This document shows, one piece after another, positions 7,484-15,936 of a DNA stretch of 62,286 nucleotides (the stretch's first letter is position 1; every line of letters begins with the position of its first letter). This stretch comes from an uncultured Actinomycetes bacterium (lineage in GTDB: Bacteria > Actinomycetota > Acidimicrobiia > Acidimicrobiales > Microtrichaceae), in contig CAIYGQ010000135.1 of the NCBI GenBank assembly GCA_903925745.1, positions 1 through 62,286 of the forward strand, in the 5' to 3' direction. A model generated the notes under the pieces. That model was not told the origin of the DNA. It saw nothing but the letters and a program-made list of their open reading frames with translations, and did no database searches. Both the position numbers and the translations under genes were made by a program.

Positions 7484-9453
7484 ACCGGGCACTCGGCCTC
7501 GCCGGTCTGCTGGTCGGACTCGGGGGTTGTGTCATCGGCATCGGTGTGCTCGCTGAGGGCCTGCGCCGGGACCGGCCGCACCTGCTCCGGATGGGGCTCC
7601 CGTACGCGTTGGTGTCGCTCGCTGGAGCCGTCCTGAGCACCATCGCCATGCAGCGGGCGCTCATCACCCGTGACTACACCGTCGAGTTCGTCTTCGACCA
7701 CGGGTCGTCGAGCACGCCGCCGTTGTTCAACGTGGCGGCCATGTGGTCGGCGCTCGAGGGGTCGATCCTGTTGTGGGGCCTGGTGCTGGCGGGGTTCACC
7801 GTCGCGGTCGCATGGAGATTCCGGCGGCGTCTCGAGGACCCGCTGGTGGCGTGGGCCCTGATCACGATGTTCGCCGTCGGCGTCTTCTTCTTCGGGCTCA
7901 TGCTCACCGCGGCCAACCCGTTCCGCGGGGTGGTGCCGCCGGTCGGCTACGACGGGCCCGGGCCCAACCCGCTGCTCCAGAACCACATCCTGATGGCGTT
8001 CCACCCGCCGATGCTCTACCTGGGGTACGTCGGGTTCACGGTGCCGTTCGCCTTCGCGATCGCGGCCCTCGTGACCGGCCGTGTCGGTGAGGGGTGGCTG
8101 GTCGAGACGCGCCGTTGGACCCTGCTGTCCTGGGGGTTCCTGACCGCCGGGATCATCCTGGGCGCGTGGTGGAGCTACGAGGTGCTCGGCTGGGGCGGGT
8201 ACTGGAAGTGGGACCCGGTCGAGAACGCCAGCTTCCTGCCGTGGCTGACCGGAACGGCGTACCTGCACTCGGTGATGGTCCAGGAGCGCCGCGGGATGCT
8301 GCGGGTCTGGAACCTGTCGTTGCTGTGCGCGACCTTCGCCCTGACGATCCTGGGGACCTTCCTGACCCGGTCGGGGGTGGTCGAGTCCGTCCACGCGTTC
8401 TCGAGCGGGTCGGTCGGCCCCATCCTGCTCGGGTTCTTCGCGGTCATCGTCGCCGTCTCGGTCGGCCTGATCGGCTGGCGTGGCGACCAGCTGCGCTCGC
8501 CGGGCCGGATCGACTCCCCGGTGTCCCGCGAGGGGGCGTTCCTGGCGAACAACGCCCTGTTCGCGGCGTTCGCCTTCGTGGTGCTGCTCGGGACCGTGTT
8601 CCCGCTGATCGTCGAGGCGGTGAACGGCGAGCGCCTCTCGGTCGGGGTCCCGTTCTTCAGTCGGATGACGATGCCGATCGGGTTCGCGCTCCTCACGCTC
8701 ATGGCCGTCGCCCCCGTGCTGCCGTGGCGCAAGGGGACCGGTGAGGTGCTCCGCGAGCGTCTCTGGTGGCCGGCGTGGGGCGGTGTCGCCGCGACCGTGT
8801 TCGCGTTGGCGGTGGGGGCCACGGGCCCGACGGTCGTGCTCGCGTTCGGGTTGGCGGGATTCGCCGCCGGGTCGGCGATCCGCCAGCTGGTGCTCGCCAC
8901 CCGTCGGCAGGGATGGCGGGGCCTGGTCGGACGGGCCAACGGCGGGATGGTCGTGCACCTTGGCACGATCCTGGTCGCCGTCGCGTTCGCGGCCTCGACG
9001 AGCTACATCCGCCAGGCCGAGGTCACCCTGGCCCAGGGGCAGACGAGCACGGTGGCGGGCCACGAGTTCACCTACCTGGGTTCGCGCACCGTCGAGCGCG
9101 ACAACCGGGTCGAGGTCATCTCCGAGGTCCGGGTCGACGGTGGGCGCGTGTACGAGCCCCGGCTCAACCGCTACCGGATGGGCGGCATGACGATCGGGAC
9201 GCCCTCGGTGCGGGTCGGTCCGACCGAGGACGTGTACCTCTCGGTCAGCTCGACGCCGGATCCGGTCACGGGAGAGGTCACGATCCGCGTGATCGTCCAA
9301 CCGCTGGTCGTGTGGCTCTGGATCGGCGGTGGCGTGATGGTCGTGGGGACGGTCCTGTCCCTGTTCCCGGGGCGGCGCCGCGATCCGACGGCTCCGGCCT
9401 CTGCGCCGGTGGCCGAGCGCGGCGCGCGTCGCGACGCCGAGATCGTGACGTGA
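7480..9453 (+). CDS. ccmF: Cytochrome c heme lyase subunit CcmF
   Basis: A 657-residue polytopic membrane protein that joins heme to the Cys thiols of apocytochrome c together with CcmH and CcmI. The hallmark WWD domain is WWSYEVLGWGGYWKWDP (residues 230-246), followed by VENASFLPWL. A ligand-type histidine lies in FHPPMLYLGY (His175), and a large periplasmic domain precedes the last helix. The length matches typical CcmF (about 630-660). GTGA overlaps link it to ccmE and to the thioredoxin-like gene downstream. Confidence 0.94.
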   Translation: MNRALGLAGLLVGLGGCVIGIGVLAEGLRRDRPHLLRMGLPYALVSLAGAVLSTIAMQRALITRDYTVEFVFDHGSSSTPPLFNVAAMWSALEGSILLWGLVLAGFTVAVAWRFRRRLEDPLVAWALITMFAVGVFFFGLMLTAANPFRGVVPPVGYDGPGPNPLLQNHILMAFHPPMLYLGYVGFTVPFAFAIAALVTGRVGEGWLVETRRWTLLSWGFLTAGIILGAWWSYEVLGWGGYWKWDPVENASFLPWLTGTAYLHSVMVQERRGMLRVWNLSLLCATFALTILGTFLTRSGVVESVHAFSSGSVGPILLGFFAVIVAVSVGLIGWRGDQLRSPGRIDSPVSREGAFLANNALFAAFAFVVLLGTVFPLIVEAVNGERLSVGVPFFSRMTMPIGFALLTLMAVAPVLPWRKGTGEVLRERLWWPAWGGVAATVFALAVGATGPTVVLAFGLAGFAAGSAIRQLVLATRRQGWRGLVGRANGGMVVHLGTILVAVAFAASTSYIRQAEVTLAQGQTSTVAGHEFTYLGSRTVERDNRVEVISEVRVDGGRVYEPRLNRYRMGGMTIGTPSVRVGPTEDVYLSVSSTPDPVTGEVTIRVIVQPLVVWLWIGGGVMVVGTVLSLFPGRRRDPTAPASAPVAERGARRDAEIVT

Positions 9454-9974
9454 GCCGACGCACTGCGGCCCTGGTCGGCGTGGTGGCTGTCGTGGCGGCC
9501 GCGTTCGTCTGGTTGCTCGCGACCCACTCGCCGTCGGCGTCGACGCCGACCGGGAGTGCGGCGGTGGGTCGCCTGGCCCCGGCGCTGACGGGGACGACCC
9601 TGGCCGGCTCCGCCTTCGACCTCGACGACCTGCGGGGTGACTGGGTGGTCGTCAACTTCTTCGCCACGTGGTGCCCCCCGTGCGTCGCGGAGCACCCCGA
9701 ACTCGTTCGATTCGCCGACGACAACCGTGATCGGGCCCAGGTCGTCAGCGTCGCGTTCGACGACACCGACGAGCGTGTCGCCGCCTTCTTCCGTGAGAAC
9801 GGGGGTGACTGGCCGGTCCTGACCGGTGACACGGGCGCGGCGTCGCTGGACTACGGGGTGGTCAAGCTGCCCGAGTCCTACGTCGTCGATCCGAACGGGA
9901 CCGTCGTGGCCAAGCTGGACGGAGGCGTGACGGCCGATGAACTCCAGGCCGTGATCGACGGACGGACCCCGTGA
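9450..9974 (+). CDS. ccmG: Membrane-anchored thiol-disulfide oxidoreductase CcmG/DsbE
   Basis: A 174-residue thioredoxin-fold protein with an N-terminal membrane anchor (about residues 6-25). It keeps apocytochrome or CcmH cysteines reduced outside the membrane. The active site is ATWCPPCVAE (Cys75 and Cys78), and the cis-Pro loop is seen in VVKLPESYVVD. Its place between ccmF and ccmH, with GTGA overlaps on both sides, supports the CcmG role over a general TlpA. Confidence 0.9.
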   Translation: MSRRTAALVGVVAVVAAAFVWLLATHSPSASTPTGSAAVGRLAPALTGTTLAGSAFDLDDLRGDWVVVNFFATWCPPCVAEHPELVRFADDNRDRAQVVSVAFDDTDERVAAFFRENGGDWPVLTGDTGAASLDYGVVKLPESYVVDPNGTVVAKLDGGVTADELQAVIDGRTP

Positions 9975-10531
9975 ACGGTGACGACCCTGCGTCGCGGCAG
10001 GGGAACGGGCGGCGGCAGCGGCACGCGCTGCGGCAGCACTGGTGGGCATGGGCGGCGATGGCCCTGGTGGTCGGGGTCGTGCTGGTCGCCTCCATCGACA
10101 CGAGCCCGAGTCGAGGAGTCAGCGAGCAGCGTCGGTATGCGCTGTCGGTCCAACTGAAGTGCCTGCAGTGCGTGGGAGAGTCCGTGGCTGCCTCCCAGGC
10201 GCCGCTCGCCGTGCAGTTCCGCGAGGAGATCGACTCCCAGATGCGCCAGGGTCGAACCGACGACGAGATCCTCGCCTTCTTCGCCCAGCGCTACGGCCAG
10301 GAGGTGCTGTTGACCCCGCCGTCGTCCGGTCTCGGCGCCCTGGTGTGGGTGGTCCCCGTCGTCGTCGTCGCCGCCGGGGTCCTCGGGCTCGCCGGCGTCT
10401 TCGCTCGCTGGCGGCGTGAGGCGGGAGCCCGGGCGAGCGAGGAGGACCGGACACTCGTGGCCGGGGAACTCGCCCGTCGGCACCAGGATCGGGATCCGGA
10501 GCCTGCGGGTCCCCGGGACCCCGATGGCTGA
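9971..10531 (+). CDS. ccmH: Cytochrome c maturation thiol protein CcmH
   Basis: A 186-residue protein of the CcmH family. An N-terminal transmembrane helix (about residues 22-40) precedes the redox motif LKCLQCVGES (Cys64 and Cys67) in the external helical domain. This corresponds to the L-R-C-x-x-C pattern of the family. The motif DSQMRQGRTDDEILAFFAQR and the FAQRYGQEVLLTPP stretch are also typical. A second transmembrane helix follows, then a short cytoplasmic tail. The start overlaps ccmG as GTGA; the downstream gene starts 8 bp before this stop. Confidence 0.9.
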   Translation: MNGDDPASRQGNGRRQRHALRQHWWAWAAMALVVGVVLVASIDTSPSRGVSEQRRYALSVQLKCLQCVGESVAASQAPLAVQFREEIDSQMRQGRTDDEILAFFAQRYGQEVLLTPPSSGLGALVWVVPVVVVAAGVLGLAGVFARWRREAGARASEEDRTLVAGELARRHQDRDPEPAGPRDPDG

Positions 10532-11873
10532 TCCCTCGCCCGGCACGTCGGGCCGATCGGATCCCGACGCAGGTGGGACCGCCGCCCGTCGGGCGGCGCT
10601 CGAGGACGAGCGGGACCACCTCCTGGCGTCACTCGAGGACCTGGAACGGGAGCACGCGGCCGGGGACCTGGACGACGACGACCACCGCACGCTGCTCGAC
10701 GACTACACCGCGCGGACCGCCGCGGTGCTCCGGGCGCTCGAGGCGCTGGACGGTGACGGCGCCGCGACCGCGCCCCCCGACGCCCGGCCCCCGGACGTGG
10801 TCGGGGCGCCCGATGGCAGCCGGTGGCGGGCCGCCGTGGTCGCAGTCGTCGTCCTGGGTCTGGCTGTCGTGGCCGGCGTGCTGGTGGCCCAGGCGTCGGG
10901 CCAGCGTGGCGGCGGCACGTTGACCGGGAACGACGACACGGTCCGGGCCCGGCTCGCGAACTGCCAGCCGCTCGCGTTCTCCGACCCCGAGGCCGGGGTG
11001 GAGTGCTACCAGGACCTGCTGGTCGAGTCGCCCGACAACGTCGAGGCACTCACGTACCAGGGGTGGGCGCTGGTCCGGGCCGGCCGCGTGGCGGAGGGCG
11101 GGGAGCGCTTCGACCGCGTGGTCGAACTCGACCCGGAGTTCCCGGACGTCCACGTGTTCCGTGCGATCGTCGCCGTCCGCGCGGGTGACGCCGCCCGTCA
11201 GCGTGGCGACCGGACGGCCGCGCGGGCGGCCTACACCGAGGCCGCCGACGAACTTGGGGCCTTCTTCCGCAACGATCCGCCCGTGGTCGCCGAGCAGGTG
11301 CTGGCGAAGGAGCTCCTCGACGTCAAGGTCTTCCTGGGGCTCCTGGAGGAGCCGACGGCGGGGTGCTGGGTGGCGGCGCTCTCCGAGCGCGGCGACGAGG
11401 TGGTGTTCGACCAGGCCTTCTACGACGACCTGGCCACGTGCCTGGACGCCGCGTCCGCCTCGGGGCCGGCCGCGGCCGACGCACTCGTGTCGAGGGGGAT
11501 CGCCGAGCTGGGCCCCGAGCGGCCCGACCCCGCTGCGGCCGCGGTGTTCGCCGATCAGGCCGCGGCCGCGGATCCGGCGGACGCGAACGCCCGGCTCCTG
11601 CAGGCAGCCGTCGCCGTGGCCGAGCAGCGATTCGACCGGGCCCGCGAGCTGCTCGCCACCCTGGGGTCGGGCCCGTGGCCGACCGCGGCGTTCCTGCTGG
11701 GGACGCCGGACCAGCTGCGGCGGGTGCTCGACGCGGCGGACACGCCGGTCACCACCACGTCGATCGGCTCCCCGACCGACGGCCCGACCAGCGGCGCGGG
11801 CGGTGCGGGTTCGGGGGCGTCGGTGTCGACCGTTCCGGGCGCCCCACCCATCCCCAACGCCGGTGGCGGGTAG
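10524..11873 (+). CDS. ccmI: CcmI-like TPR protein of cytochrome c maturation
   Basis: A 449-residue protein with an acidic, coiled-coil-prone N-terminal region (EDERDHLLASLEDLERE), a transmembrane helix around residues 95-117, and an external region rich in TPR-like helices (VEALTYQGWALVRAGRVAEGGERFDR). It ends in a Ser/Thr/Gly/Pro tail. The design matches CcmI, which holds apocytochrome c for CcmFH. The N-terminal part LEDLERE-x-AAGDLDDDD resembles the usual CcmI start (ELE-x-D-x-x-G-x-L). The ATG at 10524 overlaps the ccmH stop by 8 bp. It is the last gene of the operon. TPR sequence alone is not specific; the call depends on context. Confidence 0.78.
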   Translation: MADPSPGTSGRSDPDAGGTAARRAALEDERDHLLASLEDLEREHAAGDLDDDDHRTLLDDYTARTAAVLRALEALDGDGAATAPPDARPPDVVGAPDGSRWRAAVVAVVVLGLAVVAGVLVAQASGQRGGGTLTGNDDTVRARLANCQPLAFSDPEAGVECYQDLLVESPDNVEALTYQGWALVRAGRVAEGGERFDRVVELDPEFPDVHVFRAIVAVRAGDAARQRGDRTAARAAYTEAADELGAFFRNDPPVVAEQVLAKELLDVKVFLGLLEEPTAGCWVAALSERGDEVVFDQAFYDDLATCLDAASASGPAAADALVSRGIAELGPERPDPAAAAVFADQAAAADPADANARLLQAAVAVAEQRFDRARELLATLGSGPWPTAAFLLGTPDQLRRVLDAADTPVTTTSIGSPTDGPTSGAGGAGSGASVSTVPGAPPIPNAGGG

Positions 11874-11884
11874 GTTGTCCCGCC

Positions 11885-13111
11885 ATGCGGATCCTCATGG
11901 TCGGTGCGGGTGGAGTGGGCGATGCGTTCGCCGCGATCGCGTCGCGGCGACCGTTCGTCGAGTCGATCACGGTGGCCGACATCGACCCCGGCCGGGCGGC
12001 CCGGGTCGCAGCACGTGACGATCGCTACTCGGCCCTGACACTCGATGCCTCGGACGCCGGTGCCGTGGCCGCCGCGGTCACGGGCGCGTCGGCCGACCTC
12101 GTCATGAACGCTGCGGATCCGCGGTTCGTCATGCCGATCTTCGAGGGGGCGCTCGCCGCCGGGGCGCACTACATGGACATGGCCATGTCGATCTCCACCC
12201 CGCACCCCACCAACCCGCACGGTGAGTGCGGCGTGAAGCTCGGCGACCTGCAGTTCGAGCGAGCCGCCGAGTGGGAGGAGCGGGGCCTGCTCGCGCTCTG
12301 CGGCATGGGGGTCGAGCCCGGCATCGCCGACGTGTTCGCCCGCTACGCCGCCGACGAGTTGTTCTCCTCGATCCGTGAGGTCGGGATCCGGGACGGGGCC
12401 GACATGGCCGTCCGCGGGTACGACTTCGCGCCGACCTTCTCCATCTGGACCGTGATCGAGGAGTGCCTGAATCCTCCGGTGATCTGGGAGCGCGACCGCG
12501 GCTGGTTCACGACCCCACCGTTCTCGGAACCCGAGGTGTTCCACTTCCCGGGTGGCATCGGCGACGTCGAGTGCGTCAACGTCGAGCACGAGGAGGTCCT
12601 CCTGGTGCCTCGCTGGATCGACTGCGAGCGGGTCACCTTCAAGTACGGACTGGGCGACGAGTTCATCAACGTCCTGCAGGTACTCCACCAGTTGGGCCTG
12701 GACTCGACCGAACCGGTTTCCGTCCGGGACGCCCGCGTCTCGCCCCGGGACGTCGTCGCGGCCTGCCTGCCCGATCCGGCCACCCTCGGGGACCGGATCG
12801 AGGGGCGCACGTGCGCCGGGACCTGGGTCACCGGCATCGGGGCCGACGAGCGGGGACAGGCGACCGGCGAGCGAGAGGTCTACCTGTACCACCTGGTCGA
12901 CAACGCCGAGACGATGGGCCGGGACGGCGCCCAGGCCGTGGTGTGGCAGACCGCCGTCGGCCCGGTCGTGGCGTGCGAGCTCATCGACGCCGGCGTCTGG
13001 AGCGGAGCCGGCGTCCTGGGGCCCGAGGCCCTGCCGCCCCGCCCGTTCCTGGACCTCCTGGCCGGCGAGTACGACTCGCCCTGGGGGATCGAGGAGCGGA
13101 CCCCCGGCTGA
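11885..13111 (+). CDS. Saccharopine dehydrogenase-family oxidoreductase
   Basis: A 408-residue NAD(P)-dependent enzyme with a Rossmann start (MRILMVGAGGVGDAFA) and an acidic residue at the end of beta-2 (VADIDPGR). The middle MNAADPRFVMPIFEGAL and the downstream GMGVEPGIADVFARYAAD are typical of the saccharopine dehydrogenase / L-lysine dehydrogenase family. The reaction may be reductive formation or oxidative cleavage of an amino acid-carbonyl adduct, but the substrate cannot be told from sequence. The ATG at 11885 is 11 bp after the ccmI stop, so it may be co-transcribed with the ccm operon, though no link in function is obvious. A hairpin follows the stop codon. Confidence 0.82.
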   Translation: MRILMVGAGGVGDAFAAIASRRPFVESITVADIDPGRAARVAARDDRYSALTLDASDAGAVAAAVTGASADLVMNAADPRFVMPIFEGALAAGAHYMDMAMSISTPHPTNPHGECGVKLGDLQFERAAEWEERGLLALCGMGVEPGIADVFARYAADELFSSIREVGIRDGADMAVRGYDFAPTFSIWTVIEECLNPPVIWERDRGWFTTPPFSEPEVFHFPGGIGDVECVNVEHEEVLLVPRWIDCERVTFKYGLGDEFINVLQVLHQLGLDSTEPVSVRDARVSPRDVVAACLPDPATLGDRIEGRTCAGTWVTGIGADERGQATGEREVYLYHLVDNAETMGRDGAQAVVWQTAVGPVVACELIDAGVWSGAGVLGPEALPPRPFLDLLAGEYDSPWGIEERTPG

Positions 13112-13120
13112 CGGGTCCCC

Positions 13121-13139
13121 GGCTGGCGCACCGCCAGCT
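13121..13139. terminator. Terminator-like hairpin between convergent genes
   Basis: GCTGGCG (13122-13128), a 3-nt loop and CGCCAGC (13132-13138) form a perfect 7-bp stem with a G-T extension. It lies just after the stop of the saccharopine-dehydrogenase-like gene and before the end of the convergent lipoprotein gene. No T-tract follows. Confidence 0.45.
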
Positions 13140-13154
13140 GATGGGAGCCGACCC

Positions 13155-14048
13155 TCAGCCGGGGATGATGCTCGAGCGGTACACGTAGGAGGTACCCGGG
13201 ATGCCGAGGGGCAGGTCCACCTGCTCGGGGGTGAGGGCGCCCACTCGGATCTTCAGGCCGGACCCCAGGTCGTCCAGGGGCAGCACGCCGAGCGCCAGGT
13301 CCGCATCGAACAGGCCGGCGATCTGGAACGCGGTCTGCAGCAGGCCGGTGAACGCTCCGGCGGTCGGCAGGTGGATCTGGGCGGCGATCCCGATCACGTC
13401 GTCGGGGTTGCCGAGACCCTCCAGCACGGCGGCGATCAGGCCACCGATCGCCCCGAGCAGCGATCCGATGTTGTCGGTGATCAGGGCGATGAGCTGCTCC
13501 TGGGTGGGCGGGATCGGCTGCGAGGCGATCAGCAGCTCGAGCGCGTCGCCCAGCACCGGAGTGAGCGACCCCTGGAGCAGGTCGGTGATGGCGCAGGACG
13601 CGAAGATGCCGGCCCGCTCGACGACGAAGCCGAGCGTGCCGATGACCTCGAGGGGCGCGAAGTTCAGCGCCAGGTCGCCCACGTCCAGGTTGGTCACGTC
13701 GTCGAAGCGGATGTCGGCGCTCCCCGGCGGCACGGGCACCGTGTCGCCGACGCCACCGGCGTCGGTGGCCGGCAGCGCGCCCGAACGGCACTGCGAGGCC
13801 ACGCTCACCTGCGTCGAGTCGGCCACGCCGAGCTTCGAGCGGAACCCGACCTGGATGACGTAGGGCTCGTCGCCGGCGTCGACGTCCTCCTGGTCCAACA
13901 CCGTGATCGAGACCGGCCGCACGACCCAGTCACGCGGCGGCGGTCCAGCGGGCGGGGTGCAGGCGGCGGCCACGACGGCCAGGCCGAGCAGGACGGCCAC
14001 GGCCCCAGCGGCCCGTCGGGTGCCGATCGAGCGATGGTTGTCGGACAT
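13155..14048 (-). CDS. Secreted lipoprotein of unknown function
   Basis: A 297-residue exported protein. The signal peptide (about residues 10-30) ends in the lipobox VVAAAC, so Cys should be lipidated. The mature protein is rich in Leu, Ile and Gly with few charges in its second half (ITDNIGSLLGAIGGLIAAVLEGLG), which suggests amphipathic helices or membrane contact. Two Cys residues (SQCRSG and FASCAIT) could form a disulfide. The ATG at 14046-14048 has a purine-rich AGGGGG sequence about 6 bases upstream. I recognise no domain. It stands alone, convergent to the dehydrogenase gene and followed upstream by 196 bp without a gene (14049-14244). Confidence 0.75.
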   Translation of the reverse strand: MSDNHRSIGTRRAAGAVAVLLGLAVVAAACTPPAGPPPRDWVVRPVSITVLDQEDVDAGDEPYVIQVGFRSKLGVADSTQVSVASQCRSGALPATDAGGVGDTVPVPPGSADIRFDDVTNLDVGDLALNFAPLEVIGTLGFVVERAGIFASCAITDLLQGSLTPVLGDALELLIASQPIPPTQEQLIALITDNIGSLLGAIGGLIAAVLEGLGNPDDVIGIAAQIHLPTAGAFTGLLQTAFQIAGLFDADLALGVLPLDDLGSGLKIRVGALTPEQVDLPLGIPGTSYVYRSSIIPG

Positions 14049-14244
14049 GGGATCCCCCTTGGTTGCGCCGCCGGGCTGCGATGTGTTCGTGGGCTCGCAA
14101 CGCTGCGGCCCGGCTGCCGACCACCCCGGGATGCCCGGATGCGGCCAGCGATCGTGTGGGGAGGCTAGCGCGCGCCGTCACTCGGGGTCGGCGGGAACGA
14201 CCGGCCGGGTCACCGGCCGGACCGGTGACCCGACGGGACGGAAC

Positions 14245-14715
14245 TCAGACCCGGACGGGCGTGTACAGCCCCGTGGCGAAGCATTCCCCGTCCCAGTGCT
14301 GGAGCACCCACGCGGAGCCCTTGGCGCATCCGCTCTTGCCGGGGATCTGCATTCCCCGGGTCTGGAGCCGTCGCACCAGGTCGGGGATCACGTCGCCGTG
14401 GCTGCACAGGACCGTGTCACCGTCGGCCGACGCGATCGACTCCAGCAGGCCCCAGCTCGAGGTGATGTCCGACCCCTCGGCGAGCCGGTCGTCGGTGGTG
14501 ACGTCCACGCCCAGGTGCTTGGCGAGTGGTTCGACGGTCTGGACGCAGCGGCGCAGCGGACTGGCCAGCACCCGGCGGACGTCCTCGTGGCGCAGCCACT
14601 CGGCGAGGCGCTCGGCCTGCAGGTGGCCGGTGGCGTCCAGGATCCGGCCGCCGTCGTCGGGGTCGCTGTCGTCCCTCCTCCCGGCCGAGGCGTGGCGCAC
14701 CAGGTACACGGTCAT
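14245..14715 (-). CDS. SixA-like histidine phosphatase
   Basis: A 156-residue member of the histidine phosphatase (phosphoglycerate mutase-like) superfamily. The catalytic motif is YLVRHASAG (His8 as phospho-acceptor, with RHA in place of the commoner RHG), and the second His lies in VLCSHGDVI. The motif VLASPLRRCVQTVEPLA is typical. The small size and the RHA motif favour a SixA-type phosphohistidine or small-molecule phosphatase over a glycolytic mutase. It lies about 60 bp upstream of the dehydrogenase-like gene on the same strand. The substrate is unknown. Confidence 0.82.
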   Translation of the reverse strand: MTVYLVRHASAGRRDDSDPDDGGRILDATGHLQAERLAEWLRHEDVRRVLASPLRRCVQTVEPLAKHLGVDVTTDDRLAEGSDITSSWGLLESIASADGDTVLCSHGDVIPDLVRRLQTRGMQIPGKSGCAKGSAWVLQHWDGECFATGLYTPVRV

Positions 14716-14776
14716 GCGGGACGAACGCTACCCAGCGTCGGGCGGCGGGTTCCACCGCAGGACGGTCCGAGCTCGT

Positions 14777-15796
14777 TCAGCCGGCGCTCGGCACCCTCAG
14801 GGCCCGGCGGACGGCGGCCAGCCGATCGGGTCCCAGCTCCAGCCCGTTCGCCACCGAGTACCACAGGCCCTGGTCCTCGACGAAGGACGGGAGCCGGTCG
14901 AGCGCAGCGGCGACCTCGTCCCAGGAGACGCCCAGCTGGTCCAGGTCGGTCCTGGCGCCGGCGGTGTCCGCGATGCGTCGGGGTCGTTCGGGGTCGTTGT
15001 CCTGCAGCGTCGACATCGTGAGCACGCCGAGGGTGACGAGTTCGCCGTGCATGATCGTCCGCCCGGTGACGTGCTCGAACGCGTACGCCCAGAAGTGCTC
15101 GGAGCCCTCTTCGAAGCGGGCGTGACCCAGGTCGTGGCACAGCCAACCGATGTCCCGGTGGCACTCCATGAGCATCCGCACCCCCTGGTCGTCACCGGCG
15201 GCGAGCAGTGGTGCGAGCTGCTCCAGGTCGTCCAAGTACTCACGGGCCCGCGCCGCCGCCGTCTCGTCCCACGGGGCGTCGCGTCCGGCCGCCGCCCCCA
15301 GCGCCCAGTCGTGCAGTCCGGTGTGGCAGGACAGGACGTCACCGATGCCTCCGGCCACCAGCGCCCGGGGGGCCGACCAGATCAGGTCGAAGTCGACCAG
15401 GACCACATCGGGCACCGAGTCGCCCTCGTAGCGCACGCCACCGCCGTCGCGGAGCGCGGTCATGCGGGTGAAGCACGCGTCGACCGACGGCAGCGATGGC
15501 ACCTGCACCAATCGGGCTCCGGTGCGGTGGTGCAACCACTTCGCCGTGTCCATCGCCGATCCGCCCCCGATCCCGACGACGGCTGCGCCGGCCGGCAGCT
15601 CGGCGGCCAGCCGGTCGAGGTGGCGGGGTCGGAGGTCGCCCGCCCAGACCACCCGGTCGGGTTCGGCCGGGAGCCCGGGGGCGAGGAGCGCCCAGGGCTC
15701 GGGTTGGGTGACGGCGACCCAGGACCCCAGGTCGTCGAGCATCCGGGCCAGCTGGCCCCGGCCGTAGTCGACGTCGAAGCCGCGGGCGACGATCAC
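14777..15796 (-). CDS. Iron-containing alcohol dehydrogenase, glycerol-1-phosphate dehydrogenase-like
   Basis: A 339-residue protein of the dehydroquinate synthase / glycerol dehydrogenase superfamily. The dinucleotide motif is GIGGGSAMDTAKW. The sequence continues QVPSLPSVDACFTRM and GGIGDVLSCHTGLHDW, in the places where AraM/EgsA-type sn-glycerol-1-phosphate dehydrogenases have VPTAPSxDG and a GD-x-x-x-K-x-x-x-x-DW motif. Metal-ligand histidines are likely in GSEHFWAYAFEH and IMHGELV. The GTG at 15794-15796 is one start option; the ORF can extend to a GTG at 15907, which would run into the divergent promoter region. Whether the substrate is glycerol-1-phosphate or another polyol phosphate is open. 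Confidence 0.68.
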   Translation of the reverse strand: MIVARGFDVDYGRGQLARMLDDLGSWVAVTQPEPWALLAPGLPAEPDRVVWAGDLRPRHLDRLAAELPAGAAVVGIGGGSAMDTAKWLHHRTGARLVQVPSLPSVDACFTRMTALRDGGGVRYEGDSVPDVVLVDFDLIWSAPRALVAGGIGDVLSCHTGLHDWALGAAAGRDAPWDETAAARAREYLDDLEQLAPLLAAGDDQGVRMLMECHRDIGWLCHDLGHARFEEGSEHFWAYAFEHVTGRTIMHGELVTLGVLTMSTLQDNDPERPRRIADTAGARTDLDQLGVSWDEVAAALDRLPSFVEDQGLWYSVANGLELGPDRLAAVRRALRVPSAG

Positions 15797-15833
15797 GCCC
15801 GAACCATCGGGCGGAGGTGGGTCGACGTGATCG

Positions 15834-15862
15834 TTGTCACGGTTCGTCAGGCTACCTAACCT
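15834..15862 (+). promoter_or_regulatory. Candidate sigma-70-type promoter for the secreted protein gene
   Basis: TTGTCA (15834-15839), a 17-bp spacer and TAACCT (15857-15862) lie about 75 bp upstream of the ATG at 15937. This is one of the few less GC-rich spots in the divergent intergenic region. It is a motif match only. Confidence 0.35.
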
Positions 15863-15936
15863 GTTGGCCGGGCCGATCCGTGTGATCACAGTGGCCCGGA
15901 CGACCACGGGGGCGTCCGGGCCGGCAGAGGGGGACC

